A DNA stretch of 64,000 bases from Acorus gramineus (Eukaryota; Streptophyta; Magnoliopsida; Acorales; Acoraceae). The notes beneath the pieces were generated by a model. It saw only the letters and a list, made by a program, of their open reading frames with translations. It was not told the DNA's origin and made no database searches. Positions 14,762 through 27,328 of the stretch are shown here, one piece after another. The position numbers and the translations under genes are program-made. The stretch's first letter is position 1. Every line of letters starts with the position of its first letter. The stretch covers positions 2,256,716-2,320,715 of the forward strand of contig CM060857.1 in NCBI GenBank assembly GCA_030737835.1. The letters are read 5' to 3'.

Positions 14762-15334
14762 TAAGCCGGTCGGTCAATTATAAAAAAAATCCGAATCTGT
14801 ATATAAAAATCTAAAAAATATCCTATATCCAAAAATTTTTGTATCTATATCTGAAAAATTATCCGTATTAAAATTTTTTTAGATCGGATATGGATATGCC
14901 TCTATTCGATCCGAAAAATATCTGTATTCAAAAATATTATTATAGTATTAATTATTTAATTATATATTTATATTTTTTGAATGAGTATGAGTTTTTATTT
15001 TTATTTTTACTCTTAAGCATATAATGTTTTATGTATATACTTATAATTTTATATTTTATACTAAGTAATTATTAGATTTTTTACATATTTCAAATATTAT
15101 ATATTTGATTTTTATTTTTGGATATTTGATCTTTGAATATTTTAATCATTCCATATTTATTTTGGGTATTTCAGATAATTATCTATATCCGAATCTGGAT
15201 TTTCGGATCAGATACGGATACTTACTTTCAATATTCATCGGGATATCGAATACGGATATGTTTTTGGATATCTAATTTGGATACTGATACGGATATGGAC
15301 TTATCCAATCCGTATCTGTTGATTGACAGACTTA
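14762..15334. mobile_element. hAT-like ATATCCG-rich element, second copy
   Basis: A 573-bp element with ends TAAGCCGGTCGGTCAAT and, inverted, TAAGTCTGTCAATC. It is flanked by ACCCTTCC (8 bp, or 9 with the preceding A) at 14754-14761 and 15335-15342. Both subterminal zones carry many TCCGAAT/CGGATA words. Non-coding. It belongs to the same family as 10228-10758. Confidence 0.8.
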
Positions 15335-16167
15335 ACCCTTCCCCCTCTCTTCAACCTACGTACAAGAGATTTGATTCAAAAAAAGAAAAAGAAAAAAGTC
15401 CATCCCATAATCATCATTAACACTTAACAACTATTCTTTTGTAACACAGTATTTCAAAAAGCAGAGAAAATGTTTATTGTGTTTGGCATTAATTTTTTTT
15501 TCTTCAGTTTTTAGCTTTTTTATAAGCTAAAATAAAACGTTATTATTAAACAGGCCAGTTTAAATGCATCATCATTATGTAATTTTATCTTTAACACAGT
15601 GCCTCAAAATTTGTATTTTATAAAATAATCATCATCATTACACTCTCAAAAAACGTGCATAAATCATCTAAAAGCTAAAAATTATTTTTCAAACTGTGTT
15701 TCTAAACGAACCTTAGAAAATCACTAAAAAAAAAATCATAACATACTTTTTTTGAAAATTCAATCCAAATAGGTACAAGTTACCAAAAAAATAAAGAACC
15801 CATCAACAAAAACAAACCAAACACTTAAATCACATCCAAGCACAAGAGGGCCGGACGGCGAGGGGTGAGAGATGGTTTGTGGGGGAGTAGAAACCTTGAG
15901 AGATAGAGTTTGATATTTATTTATTATTTAAATATAAAATTAATATATAAAAAATTAATAAATTAAGTTATAAAAATATAAGACTGACGTATTAAAAAGA
16001 ATAATTTAATTATAATTTTAAAGGGTTCGGGCCACTCTTCTTCTTCATCAGTGTTAAGAAAAAAGTACCAATCTTTCCTTACCATCCAAATTCTTTTTAG
16101 GGATTTTGCTCTCACTCCCCAATCCATTTATTGATTAAATATATATTGTGATCTCTGCCCCTTCCAG
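15335..16167. other. Gene-free AT-rich DNA upstream of DAWDLE
   Basis: AT-rich, with poly(A)/poly(T) runs and no recognisable coding sequence. The last 150 bases hold the likely promoter and 5'UTR of the next gene. No clear TATA position could be defended. Confidence 0.4.
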
Positions 16168-19100
16168 ATGGGCCCCGCGGCCGCCAACCGCAGATCATCC
16201 CCCGTCCGCCGCCGGTCCGACGACCGGTCCTCCTCTCCCGTCCCGACCCGCCGGAGGGACTCCCCAAGGAAGGAGAGGTCCCCCCCTCCGAGGGAGCGAC
16301 GGACGAGCCGAGCACGGTCTCCGAGGCGCTCCAACCGGTCCCCGTCTCCGCCCAGGGCGAAGAGACCCCCCGAGAAACCACGCGCGCAGTCTCCGAGGCG
16401 GGCGAGGTCGGCGTCCCCCCCGTCGTCTCCGTCTTCGCCTCGCACGAAGAGGCTTCGGGAGGCGGAGAGGGGCGACAGGGAGGGGCGGCGCAGGGAGAGG
16501 GAAGAGAGGTCCTTCAAATCGTCGAGGCGCGGGCGGTCGAGGTCCCCGGCGGAGGAGCACCACCGCGGAGAGAGGGGGAGGCATGGGGGGTCCCGCTCGC
16601 CCCGAGGTGGTGACGCTCTGAGGGGCGGAAGAACACGTGACGAGGTGTCCGGTGATATCCACTCCTTAAAATCCATGCTGTTGTTTTAATCTGGTGGTTT
16701 AGCTTGTTTTGTCAATTTGAATTTGAAAGGCGATGGCTTTGACGATTAGATGAATTACTGATTCGTCTGTATTATGTTTAAGAACATTTTTCACATGTGG
16801 TTTCTTGTAAAAGATAAAAAATTTGTCGCACTTAGAATAAAACAACAATTTATCTAAATTACTTGGAATTAGCATTGTAATTTATAAATTGTTGATGGAT
16901 CAATTAATGTGTCGAATGATTGAACATGTGTACTTTAGCTTGAGGAGTGGGAAGATTGATTGGTTTTAATTGAAACACAGACATGATTTGAATCATTGAC
17001 TAGTTGGGAAAAAAAATGTAGTATCTACAGAAATGCCAGTATTTCACTGCACATAGACTCCACAGTGGTCAAGGGATCTCTGTACAGGTTCATTGAAGGA
17101 GACCCAGTTTTTTTTTTTTTTTTAATTTATTGATTAAGGAGTAAAAATGATGGTAAATAGAATGAGATTATTCAGGTTTTCCAATTGTTATAGGTTTTCT
17201 GAAAATGTTTGGTTTATATTATGTAAAAGAATATTTTCTTAGCATTTTTTTTTTCTCCTTGAGGTAATAAATTATTAGTAAAAAAACATGTAGGCTTTTA
17301 GCTTATCTTCTGTTCCTCCTTGTTAATGATATAACAAAAGCAATCATAATTTCCTTTATTTTAAATATACCGTGAATGAATGGAATAGCTCTATATTTGA
17401 ATATGGTGATGCATATTTGGTATCCTCCTAAATCCTAATAGTATCCTTTTCATGTTGCAGGAAACAAGGACAAGTGGACCTGAACAAGTGCGGTGAGTTC
17501 TATTGGTTTAAATTCAAATAGTGAGATGCTTTCTGAATCAATATGTAATGTATATTTTCAGACAGATTGGGCACTTGTTATTTACTTATTGTGCATGAAA
17601 AAATTGTGTTATCTTTCCCCTTATGTCATGAGTTCAGGCATGATTCACACACCTCTGTGCTCAACAATGGAGATTCTGGGGCTTCTTCAATTAGAAAATC
17701 ATCGAATGCTGCAGGACTTTATGTTTTTGGATTTTTTTATGCACTTTTCTTTTCCTAATTTTGTGTTATTTGACTTTATATTTTACAATCTTAATAGAGA
17801 AATTATAATCTTCTTTCTGTGGAGTCAGTAGTGATCAATAATGATGACAAGTTGTATAATTGGGCAGAGATGATGATTCAATTGCTAAGATGAAAGCTGC
17901 TGAGGAAGCTCTGGAAGCAAAGAAAAAGGTAATTTTTAACCTGACATGATATTATAACAAATTAAGATAACAACTACCAATCATTTTTTTTTTCCCCAAA
18001 AAAGTGAACAAATTTATTTATTGGAGGATCATGCAAAATTCTGTGCTTGATTCAGCTAGATGCCCTGTTTTTTTAACAATATTTCTGATTTGAATGGAAT
18101 GCACTGTTCTTACTCTGCTTCTTCTTCAAAATTTGTTTGAATTTTGAAACGCAGGAAGAACCTTCATTTGAGCTGTCTGGAAAGCTTGCCGCTGAGACCA
18201 ATCGATACCGAGGTGAGATTTCTTATAGTTCAGGTGTCTTGCTCAAATCTGTTTTTGAACTTTAGGGAATTACATGGAGATATGTTGGATAACATTAACT
18301 GGCTGCTGAAGGGGAGGGGACTTTGGGACTTGAGTGTGATAAACATATATTTTTATTTTATTTATTTATTTTTTAGAAAGGTGGTGTGCACCTAGTTTTA
18401 TTAAAACTCGGACAACAACCAAATAAGGAAACAATAGAAAAAGAGAGGAAAAAATAAAAAAAATGCTCCTCTACAGCCTCAGAGTCTTAACCATAAATAG
18501 ACAAATAGTTCCTTCCTTTTAGTAACCACGCTTTCCGCCTCAAGCACATGCAAACACCAATCTCTTAGAAAACAATTTATAAAACCGTTTATAAGATCTA
18601 TTATGTGATTGACTCATTGGTTGTAATATTGAGAGGTCAAGAATGCTTAGAGTTGACTTAGACTCCAGAAATAAGTTCATGGAGATTATCACTGTTCAGA
18701 TATGTGGTTTATGCTGGTGCATATGTGATTCAGTCCAGACTCTCATATGCAGTCCACAATTTTTTTTTCTTTTTTTTTTGAGGAATCACAAGATTTGAAT
18801 ATAATTTTTTTGGGGTGCCTTTATTTTATTGAATGATAGTATTTGAATAGTTTTTATGCTTTCCCTTGGATGTTAGGGCCGCTTTGGAAGCTTTATAGCT
18901 TAGGAAGTTTTGGCTCTATTTTTTTTTTCTTACTTTCTATTTTTCTAAACATTTGGGATAGGTTCATTTCTCTATTCACTATCAACTATACATTTGATAG
19001 ACTTGTTTAACTAATTTGGATACTTTATTATTCTCATTTGATGGAGTTATTCATCAGCAAACTTCTACATTAGTTGGTGAGCATGTCTCTATTCATAGGT

Positions 19101-22055
19101 CTATATCTTTGCGTAGCTTTATAGATTTGTACCTACAAAAGCTAATGTAGGCTTACTTTTCTTGCCCAAATATTTTATTTAATTTGTGATCAAAGACCTT
19201 TGTTATAAATATTAATCAGATCTATATATTTATCTTGTTATCTATTGTTTGAAAATAATCGTCATATATATATCCTTTTATTAAAAATATAAAACCGTAT
19301 ATACTCTTGCATACCACATATGCTCTATGCAGTACCCTAGCCGAACTCAAACTGCATACCACATTTCTAAACACTTGAGATTATAATGTTGGATTGGATG
19401 AGTAATAAAACAATAAATGATGGTTTCACAAATGGTTTATCAAAGCAAATTTAGGAACAATGCTTATAGAGGACCACACAATGGATAATAGTGTATAATG
19501 GCTTGGCATTGTGCTGCGAAAACCAGATGACATGTGGGATTGGTTCCATACAAAACAAAACAAAACAAAAAAAAGGAAGAAAGAAAAGAGGAGCTCAAAG
19601 CATTAAAACAAAAATTTTAGCTCTTATTCGCATGCGATTTGTTGGGGTTTATAGCTTGCATGCAATGAACACCTTTTTCAAGGAAAAAGAGCATAATTTG
19701 GAAAATATTTGGGTGGCAATTGCGCCATCTCCTCGTGTATGGATTATCGTGCTTCTTGGAGAAGAATCACCGTTGGAAAGGAGTTTAGCATTTTGTTAGT
19801 AAGATTTTTTGAAGTGGGTTAATGGGGGTGGTATTGTAAGACTTGGAGGGAAGTGATAAGAAGTATATAACTGATCTTTATATGGCATAGCATGATTCTT
19901 GATGTTGAGCCTGAGGTTAATAAAATTCTATACAAGGGGCTTCTTACTATTGTTGACTGTAATTCAGAGATCTGGACCAAATTTTGATGAAAATGGTTTT
20001 GATGATGTTGTGATGGTAGTGTAAAATACTTCTTTATCCATGCTAACTATACTTGTGTCCCAAATGATGTTAAAATTTGGCCATTAAATCGACAAAACCA
20101 TGAACGATAAAAACTGAATTTATAATATTATAATTACAAGTGGTGATCTTCCACCCTTTGAACCAAAAGAAAGAAAGGAAAAGAAAAATCTCTCTAATAG
20201 GTCCCACTGTTGGGATACTAGTATACCACCAAAGGTTGTCTCATTGGAAAACTGTTTTTTAAAAATTGTACCAAGAAGATGGCAGATCATATTTTTTTGT
20301 TGCAATCTAGGCCAGTTATGCATTTGCTAACTTGGCACCATTTGGCACCATTATAATAGTTAATTAGCTATCCTCAGAACCCAATAGTGAATAACCTTTT
20401 AGCTCATCCAATGCAAAACCTTGCATGACTTAACTTATGTACATTGTAGCAATAGGTGTTCTTCTCATGCCCTTGGTTTACACCACCTGCTTGTGTATAT
20501 GGAAAGCTCAGTTCCTTCTTCTTGACCTGCATAGGTATCCACCTCTCGTTGTACTCCTTATCCCCTTTTGTGAGAGAATTAAACTATATCATATAATTAT
20601 GACAAACTCTTCCTAATGATGTCATATATGTTTTATGTCTTTTGTTGGTTTATACACTCATTATTATGTTACTAATGTTGGATTTCTTGACTCTCTTGGG
20701 AGTCTTGATGCAACTGATTCATGACAAGGATAATCTGGTTAATCACATTATCTTCGTTTCAGGTGTGACATTATTATTTACTGAACCGCCAGATGCTCGC
20801 AAACCAGATGTTAGATGGCGACTCTACGTTTTCAAGGGCGGTGAAGTGCTTAATGGTAATTGCTTTGTGCATATTCTTATTTTGATTGCCTTAATGGTGA
20901 TTAGGTTTTTGGTGGGATTTAGTTCCAGCTGCCTCCTGTTGCAGCCTTCTTATATCCGCGCCTACAGAGGGAAACTCTATTGATATATGCATTTAAGTAC
21001 TGACAAACTCCTAGGTTGTTGGCATTGTAATTGAATACATGAATAAAGGATATAATTGTATAATAGTAAAATCTACATTGGTTCTTAATACACGAAAGTT
21101 GTCTTGAGTGTTTTCTGTTTTGAGATTTGTGACAAACTCTGACTCCTTTTCCTTTCGTTTTGTTCTCTCTTACTTTTGTTGTCCTCTTGAAATTGTGTTA
21201 CTAAGTAGAACATATTTTTGATGAGCAGAACCCCTCTACGTGCATCGGCAGAGCTGCTATCTTTTTGGCAGGGAAAGGAGGGTAGCAGACATCCCTACAG
21301 ATCATCCATCTTGCAGCAAACAACATGCTGTCATTCAATTTAGGTATATCTGTTATAAGTATGTTACATGTTTTTGGATGAATGTCGTTGTATTGTAAGA
21401 TTATATCTTGTTATTCTTTGCAGGTTTGTGGAGAAAGAACAACCCGATGGTCTAATGTCAAAGAAGCAAGTAAGGTAATGATACGAAGTTGAGTTATGCT
21501 TCGCATTGCTTAATTTTTTTTTTTTTTGAGCCAACACATGCCTGTGTTCGCCCACTAATCTTCCATAATCCACCGTGGCAGGCCTTACCTTATGGATCTT
21601 GGAAGCACAAATGGGACTTTCATTAATGTAAGAATTTCTATTGCTTCTGTCATGGGCTAAATTAAAATATGCATTAGGAAAAATTTTGATCGTCTCCTAT
21701 GTGATCTGTCATCCGACTCTTGCCTTCCATGAGTGCAGGATAATCGTCTCGAACCTCAACGTTATTATGAACTGATGGAGAAAGACACAATCAAGTTTGG
21801 TAACAGTAGGTATGCCACCTGAGTTTATTGTAGCATTTAAAAACAAGTCTGAACAACTATTGAAGATTTTGCTTTTTGTAGGAATCTTGTTTAATCCAAA
21901 CTTGTAACAAAATCCCGTGATCCCAGAGTTTGAAGAAAGCGAAAAACAACTTTTAATTGTAAAAAATAAAACTTTGAAACTTTTTTTTTTTCCCCTAAAC
22001 AAAGAATTTCTTTTGCAGCCGAGAGTATGTACTATTGCATGAGAACTCTGCCTGA
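16168..22055 (+). CDS. DDL: FHA-domain protein DAWDLE (SNIP1 homologue)
   Basis: Nuclear FHA phosphopeptide-binding protein. In Arabidopsis DDL interacts with DCL1 and supports miRNA/siRNA biogenesis. Ten exons: join(16168..16644, 17461..17492, 17868..17928, 18155..18212, 20763..20855, 21229..21343, 21424..21474, 21582..21627, 21739..21809, 22019..22055). They total 1041 nt, or 346 residues, all GT-AG and in phase. Residues 1 to about 170 form an Arg/Ser/Pro-rich RS-like region encoded by a very GC-rich exon. The link PSFELSGKLAAETNRYRG follows, then the FHA core with FGRERR, the SKQHAVI serine-histidine motif and MDLGSTNGTFIN. The C-terminus is KFGNSSREYVLLHENSA. The start was chosen because the RS-like frame is open only from this ATG. 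Intron 4 (2.5 kb) holds a possible LINE tail and intron 9 a MITE. Confidence 0.95.
18343..18600 (-). mobile_element. Possible LINE 3' tail in DDL intron 4
   Basis: Read on the minus strand, the sequence ends in CCGAGTTTTAATAAAACTAG followed by an A-rich run, as plant LINE tails do. The plus-strand arrangement (T-rich run then AGAAAGGTGG) resembles the 3' end of the LINE at 26394. No target duplication was found, so this is tentative. Confidence 0.3.
21832..22000. mobile_element. MITE relative in DDL intron 9
   Basis: Contains AACAAGTCTGAAC, AGATTTTGCTTTTTGTAGG, AATCCAAACTTGTAAC and CTTTTAATTGTAAAA in the same order as the equivalent words of the MITE in TSB intron 4 (5846-6076). It ends just before the intron's polypyrimidine tract and acceptor. 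Confidence 0.45.
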
Positions 22056-23753
22056 GTGAACGGCGCGCTCCATCAACGGGACCGGTGCTTTGGGTGTCTT
22101 TTTGGTGTTCTTCAGATGTCTTTTTAATGTTATTCTAATTTGCTTTGCTCCAAAGATGCTTGTCTTTTTAACATGAGGGGGGTGAGGGGGTGTGACATGC
22201 ACATCTCTTTTTTACATGTCTCCCACTCTTCAAAGATCCAGGTTAGGAGTTGCCAGATGTGTATCTATGAAATGCTTTTGTTGAGAAAAAACTAATCTTG
22301 AACCAATGCTGTCATTGTCTCTTCTTGCATTTTCATTTCTTTAATGATTATGAGGCGGGAGATGTACAAATTTATCATAATATATATTTAATGGAAAATG
22401 TTAGACCTAGTCATTTTTATCAATCAAAATTCACATCATACATGTTTTCATTTTTTTAAAATAGTAATCATCATTTAATTAGGTATGTGCCTTGGTAAAA
22501 AGTGTATATTGTTCTATTTTGAGTTGAATGAATTTATTTTTAATAAGTATAAGAAAACATCTAATGAAGTATATACATGGTTTAATGAGATATATGTTTT
22601 ATTTGATTTCTAATGGGTATATAGAACCATATTTTGGATTGTAAAAAAAAAATTGAGTGTAACCGTGCTCATATTTAATACAAAATAAAATAACGTGTTT
22701 GACATGTGTTCTTTTATTTGTACTCATTTGCAAACATGCACTTACACCTCCTGTCAGTGGATTTTATGTTAAAGTGGAATAAAAGTATGATTTTACCCTT
22801 TTGATTAAATTATTATCGTGTTTTTGTATTTTAATTAACTGTTGTGTGAGTTAATTCTTATAATAAATGTATCCAGATTTATTTGAAAAGTTGATTATTG
22901 TATTAATATTCACATATCGAACCAAAGTTTATTTATACTCTTTTTTTGGATATTTATGAAATTAATTAAAAGATAAAATAATAATTTTAAAGTACTTTTG
23001 TTCAATCTTAACGGAAAATTAAATGGTAGGGGATGTAAGTGCATGTTATTGAATATCAGGGAGTGCTTTTGCATGTTTTAAAAACTTTAGGGTCCAAACG
23101 CATGTTACCCTAGAATTTATTGTTTCATAAAATATGAAGTGTATGCTCATATGAATTTAATTCATATGTTTTTACTTTTTCCATATTATATATACCATGT
23201 ATTGAGATATTGGAGTATATATATGATTTCAACCCTAAGGGCTAGTTTTGCAAGGAGTTAAAGTTTAATAATAAGTTGTTCTATTTTTAGGGGATAAAAA
23301 CTCCATCAATTTTGTTTATATTTATATTTGTCAAAATTGGGACAAAAAGTGGGGATAAATATTATCCCAACCTTTAGGTGAAACAAAATATCCTTATTTT
23401 CATTTCAAAATTGAGATAACTGTCCGCAATTTATCCCAATTACTTTTTATATTAAATGAGAATAAGTTGTCCTACACTCATTTATTTCCCATAATTACTC
23501 ATTATCCCCATGTCCAGCCAGCCGTAAATGCGGTTAAAAAAAGAAGAATCATAGGGAACCTATAGGAGAGGAAAATGTTACGTTCAATACTTTTTATAGT
23601 ATAAATATAAATATACTTGACTAGTGCTTTTTTTTTTTTATAATAAAAATCAAAGTACATAATCGTATAAATTGAATGCATATATATTTTTCCTAATAAA
23701 ATATATATTGAGTTAGGAAGTATTTATTGTAAACGATTTTATATACTGTGTTA
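22056..23753. other. DDL 3'UTR then gene-free MITE debris
   Basis: The first 300 bases are probably the DDL 3'UTR. Beyond that lies AT-rich DNA with family Y-like words (GAGTGTAAC near 22655, ATCTAATGAAGTATATACA near 22560). Nothing here looks coding. Confidence 0.4.
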
Positions 23754-23859
23754 GGCCATCTACCGCCCTTACTCAAACTTATAGGGGGTAGTCAATTAGG
23801 ATTTTTATGGACAAAATGTCTATGTCCATGGATTTGTAAATATGGTGTTTTTCAATCAA

Positions 23860-24205
23860 GACTTTGGTTCATGGACAAAAAGTCTAGCGTTATTTAATTA
23901 AGACATTATTTGATAGAAAAAAAATCCAGCGTTATTCGATTGAGACATTATTTCATAGACAAAAAATCCAGCGTTATAGCGTTATTCGATTGAGACATTA
24001 TTTCATTAATAAAAAGTCCAGCGTTATTCGATTAAGACATTATTTCGTGGACATAAAGTCTAGTGTTATTCGATTGAGACATTATTTCGTGGACATAAAG
24101 TCCAGTGTTATTCAATTGAGACATTATTTCGTGGACAAAAAGTCCAGCGTTATTCGATTGAGACTTCTCATAGTAGACATTTTGTCATGTGTTATTCAAT
24201 TTAAA
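23860..24205. repeat. 42-bp tandem repeat array, 7-8 units
   Basis: CATTATTT recurs at 23904, 23946, 23996, 24038, 24080 and 24122, a 42-bp period apart from one 8-bp expansion (GCGTTATA). Each unit contains GGACA-AAAGTCCAG and GTTATTCGATTGAGA. Because 42 is divisible by three, one frame stays open as a 14-residue repeat. That frame has no support as a gene. Confidence 0.8.
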
Positions 24206-25019
24206 CAGGATTTGTGAAGACTTTCATAAGTGATGGATTCTTGTGGACTTTTGTGGACTTTTGAGAGAGAAATATAAAGGAAAAAGTCATTTCAAAATCT
24301 CACCCAAATGGGTGGGATTCTCATGGACTTTTATTCCACATTGTGAATATTTTCTCTTTTTTTCTTTTAACAAATCTCATTTATGATTTTTATCCATGCC
24401 TTTCATATTTTTATTCACATTTTTTTTTTATTTATCATTTTTTTTTATGAATGTCCATATGTATGAAATATTCCTATCACCTCATATATTTGATGAATAT
24501 ATGAGAGTGGTAGATTATTTTATATAATATATGTCTAGATTATCCACAATTATTTTCTAAAATATAGATTTATCATATATTTGATTATACGTATAATGTT
24601 TGATTTGATTTTCCTTAAATATGTTTCTATTATTGTATAATATAGATGTATATATATATATTTTAAATGTTTTAACTGATGAGCAACAACGAGAGGACAA
24701 TGAAGACCCTCCGTAAGTTTAAACTCAAGAGCAACAACGTCGAGATGCCAATAATTGGCGATTAAATATAGCTAAATGTATGTGGGATGACCATGACATC
24801 AATATTCATGGTGAACAAATGTAATATTATCTAGTTAAAAATGGTATCTTTATCATAACATTCTAGCAATATGCATTTCAGATATGTGAAAATTGATATT
24901 TACTATATTAAATTACATTTTATGTTAGGTATCAATAATTCATGTTGAATTTGAATATTTGAGTTCTTTATTCGTTATTTTAAAATTTTAAAAACATTAT
25001 TGTGTTTATTAATAGAAAT

Positions 25020-25262
25020 CCACATGTGAAAAGTGTCAATATCTGAAAGTCTATAAAAGTCTGTGAAAGTCCATGAGAGTCAATTTGTGAAAGTCTACAA
25101 ATGTTTGTAAAAGTCTGTGAAAGTTCATGAGAGTCAATTTGTGAAAGTCTGTAAAAGTCTATGAAAGTCCATGAAAGTCAATTTGTGAAAGTCTGCCAAA
25201 GTTTACGAAAGTCTGCAAAGTATGTGAAAGTCTGAAAAGTCTACAAAAGTCCATCACTTAAA
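25020..25262. repeat. Right-arm degenerate repeat array
   Basis: Repeated GTCTGTGAAAGTC, CATGAGAGTCAATTTGTG and CTACAAAAGTC words at irregular spacing of about 11 to 60 bp. They form the inner part of the right arm of the element at 23782-25311. Confidence 0.6.
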
Positions 25263-26393
25263 AAATTTCCACAGAAATCCATCAAAATCCGTATCGACTA
25301 CCCCCACCCCCTTATACTTAAATTTCACTTAAAATTTAAGTAAAAGCTTGATTTGATATTATGTGTCTCCAACTATCATTTTGTGTTTTACTCAAATCTT
25401 TTAAAAAATTCATATCTTCTTCTAATTATTTCCTATAAACATTTTCAAAGTCTTTCCCCAAATATTTTTACTACTCAATTTTTCTTCCCTTCAAGATATT
25501 TAAATTTAAAAATTATAATCATCCAATTTTTTTTAAAAAGTAAAAATAATCTTTTTTTATTAGAGTAAAATAAGAAGTTAAAAACAAAGATGAAGACTTA
25601 AGAAAAAAGACCACTTTTTTTTTTTTTTTCAAGAGATGGTGAAAATTTTAGGGGTGGGAAGGCATCTAATATAATTCAACTAAATGTAGAGTTGAAGGAA
25701 AAAAATGTCACATTGAAAGAAAATGTAGACATAAAGAAAAAAAAAGAGATTTTTAAAATTTGGGTAAAAATTTGAGTCTTCCTTGATTTGGGTAAAAATT
25801 TGAGTAAAAACTTAATTTGGTATGGATATGGGTAAATGGTTGGAGAGGGTTTTGGGTGTCTTTTACTTAAATTTAAATTTGAGTAAAGATTTGAGTATAG
25901 TATTGGAGATGCTCTAACCATTTACTCATACCAATATTAAATCAAGTTTTTACTCAAATCTTTAGCCAAATAAAGAGAGACTCAAATCTTTACCCAAATT
26001 TTTAACATCTCTTATTCCCTCCATCTCCACATTATTTTTCGAGCATCTCTTGAAACCAATAAAAAAAAAAGAAAAAAAGAAAAAAAAGAACTATAAAACT
26101 ATTTGGTATTCTTTCTTCAGTCTTCATCTTTGTTTTTTACATTTTTTTAATGGATAATTATAATTTGTCTTTGAATATTTTGCATGGAAGAAAAATTGAG
26201 TAGTAAAGATGTTTAGAGAAAGGATTTTGAAAATGTTTATAAAAAATCATTGAGAGAGAAAATGAAATTTTTTAAAAGATTTGAGTAAAACATAAAGTGA
26301 TGGTTGGAGAGACCATATCAAATTAAGCTTTTACTCAAATTTTAAGTAAAATTTGAGTATAGATATGAGTAAGGGTTGGAGATGACCTAACAT

Positions 26394-27328
26394 TTTTTTT
26401 GAAAAGGTAAAAATAGCTACCACAATTTCATTTCTTATTTCGAAATACAATTCTGATGGGGTGAGAAAACATAAAGAAAGAAAGAGAAATACATAGAGGA
26501 GGTCCTGTCGGCCTATTGCCTGGTTAGAAGGGAAATCTAACCCAAGCCATGGGCCAACGTCGCCTTCCTACTTCCTACTATTCGATGATCGTCATGCGTC
26601 CATTCGGGAAATTCACCTCCCTCGCTCCGGCCATGAAGAGCCCCTAGTCTCGAACGCAGCAGCAGAAGTGCTCCCACATGTTCTCCCAGTATACTCGAGT
26701 ACCCCGAAATAGTGCGGCGTTCCTGGTAAGCCAGATGGACCAAATCGTCACGGGCACTATCGACTGTGTGATGCGAGCTGTGCTAGTTCTGTCTCGCCAG
26801 CTGTGCTAGTTCTGTCTCTTGACCTCCTCAAGGCTTTCCCTGCTCACCAAAGCTCCTCCGGTGATCCGAAGTTGAAGGAGAGTCCCGTGCTCGCGCACAC
26901 CGCCGCCCATAGTTGTCTGGAGATCCTGCATTGGCAGAAAAGATGGCCGATCGTCTCGGGCTCCTCCACGCAAAGGATGCATGTGGTCGGGACGGCGGGA
27001 TCCCACTTGGCCCGATACGTCATAGTGAGCAAACGCTCATGGTAGTACTTTCTAGATGATGGTTGGGGCACCCACGCGGTTCCGACGCCACTAGTGATAT
27101 CCTTCTTTGACAGAGAAGGCACCCGTCAGATGTGACCTCCAGACCAACACGTCCGAAGAGTCAGAGGCAAGGTGCGCTGCCTCTAGTGTAGCCAACACCA
27201 CCGCATATTGACTAATCTCCTGAGACGACATGCGCGATCTGGTGATTGCCAAGGACCTGGCACCCAGGACCCCCGACTCGCCACCTTCTCTCACCCAGGC
27301 CCGCCCCTCCATATCTCTCCCGCGCTAA
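26394..27328 (-). mobile_element. 5'-truncated LINE (L1-type) insertion
   Basis: The 935-bp insertion is bounded by the exact 17-bp repeat TGGAGATGACCTAACAT (26377-26393 and 27329-27345). On the minus strand its 3' end is A-rich (T-run at 26394-26400 on plus). The minus strand encodes pieces of the zf-RVT domain that follows LINE reverse transcriptase: DVLVWRSHLTGAFSVKEGYH at about 27091-27160. In another frame from 27122 down come RAKWDPAVPTTCILC and ETIGHLFCQCRISRQLW. Frameshifts and stops show it is dead. The body downstream also carries a duplicated 22-23 bp segment at about 26768-26818. The endonuclease and most of the RT are missing, consistent with 5' truncation. Confidence 0.85.

Larger units (their letters stand above)
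23782..25311. mobile_element. Unclassified transposon with subterminal tandem repeats
   Basis: A segment of about 1.5 kb with inverted ends GGGGGTAGTCAATTAGGATT and GGGGGTAGTCGATACGGATT, the right end extended by an extra GGGGGT. It is flanked by the direct repeat CTTATA (23778-23783 and 25311-25316; the C may be shared). The left arm is a 42-bp repeat array. The right arm is a looser array of GTGAAAGTCTG/CCATGAGAGTC words. The centre is AT-rich without a transposase. The family X paralogue at 13.9 kb gives a matching empty site. The superfamily is uncertain. Confidence 0.65.
23754..26387. mobile_element. Composite family X MITE locus, interrupted
   Basis: The outer ends GGCCATCTACC and, inverted, GGTCATCTCCAAC match the family X ends at 13444-14507. 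A further internal terminus GGAGATGCTC followed by TAA occurs at 25906-25917, so at least two family X units lie back to back. The left unit is split by the element at 23782-25311. The outer flanks read TTA on the left and TAA on the right, so no clean duplication remains. Non-coding. Confidence 0.5.

Noticed and set aside
16112-16676. Alternative GC-rich frames on both strands over DDL exon 1
   Set aside because: Only the frame from 16168 splices in phase to the FHA domain. The others are compositional.
23860-24205. CRISPR-like direct repeats
   Set aside because: The 42-bp units abut with no unique spacers, lie in a plant transposon arm and have no cas genes nearby.
23990-24217. Repetitive small protein with 14-residue units (RHYFVD-KSSVI)
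   Set aside because: It is open only because the DNA repeat period is divisible by three. There is no promoter, homology or codon signal.
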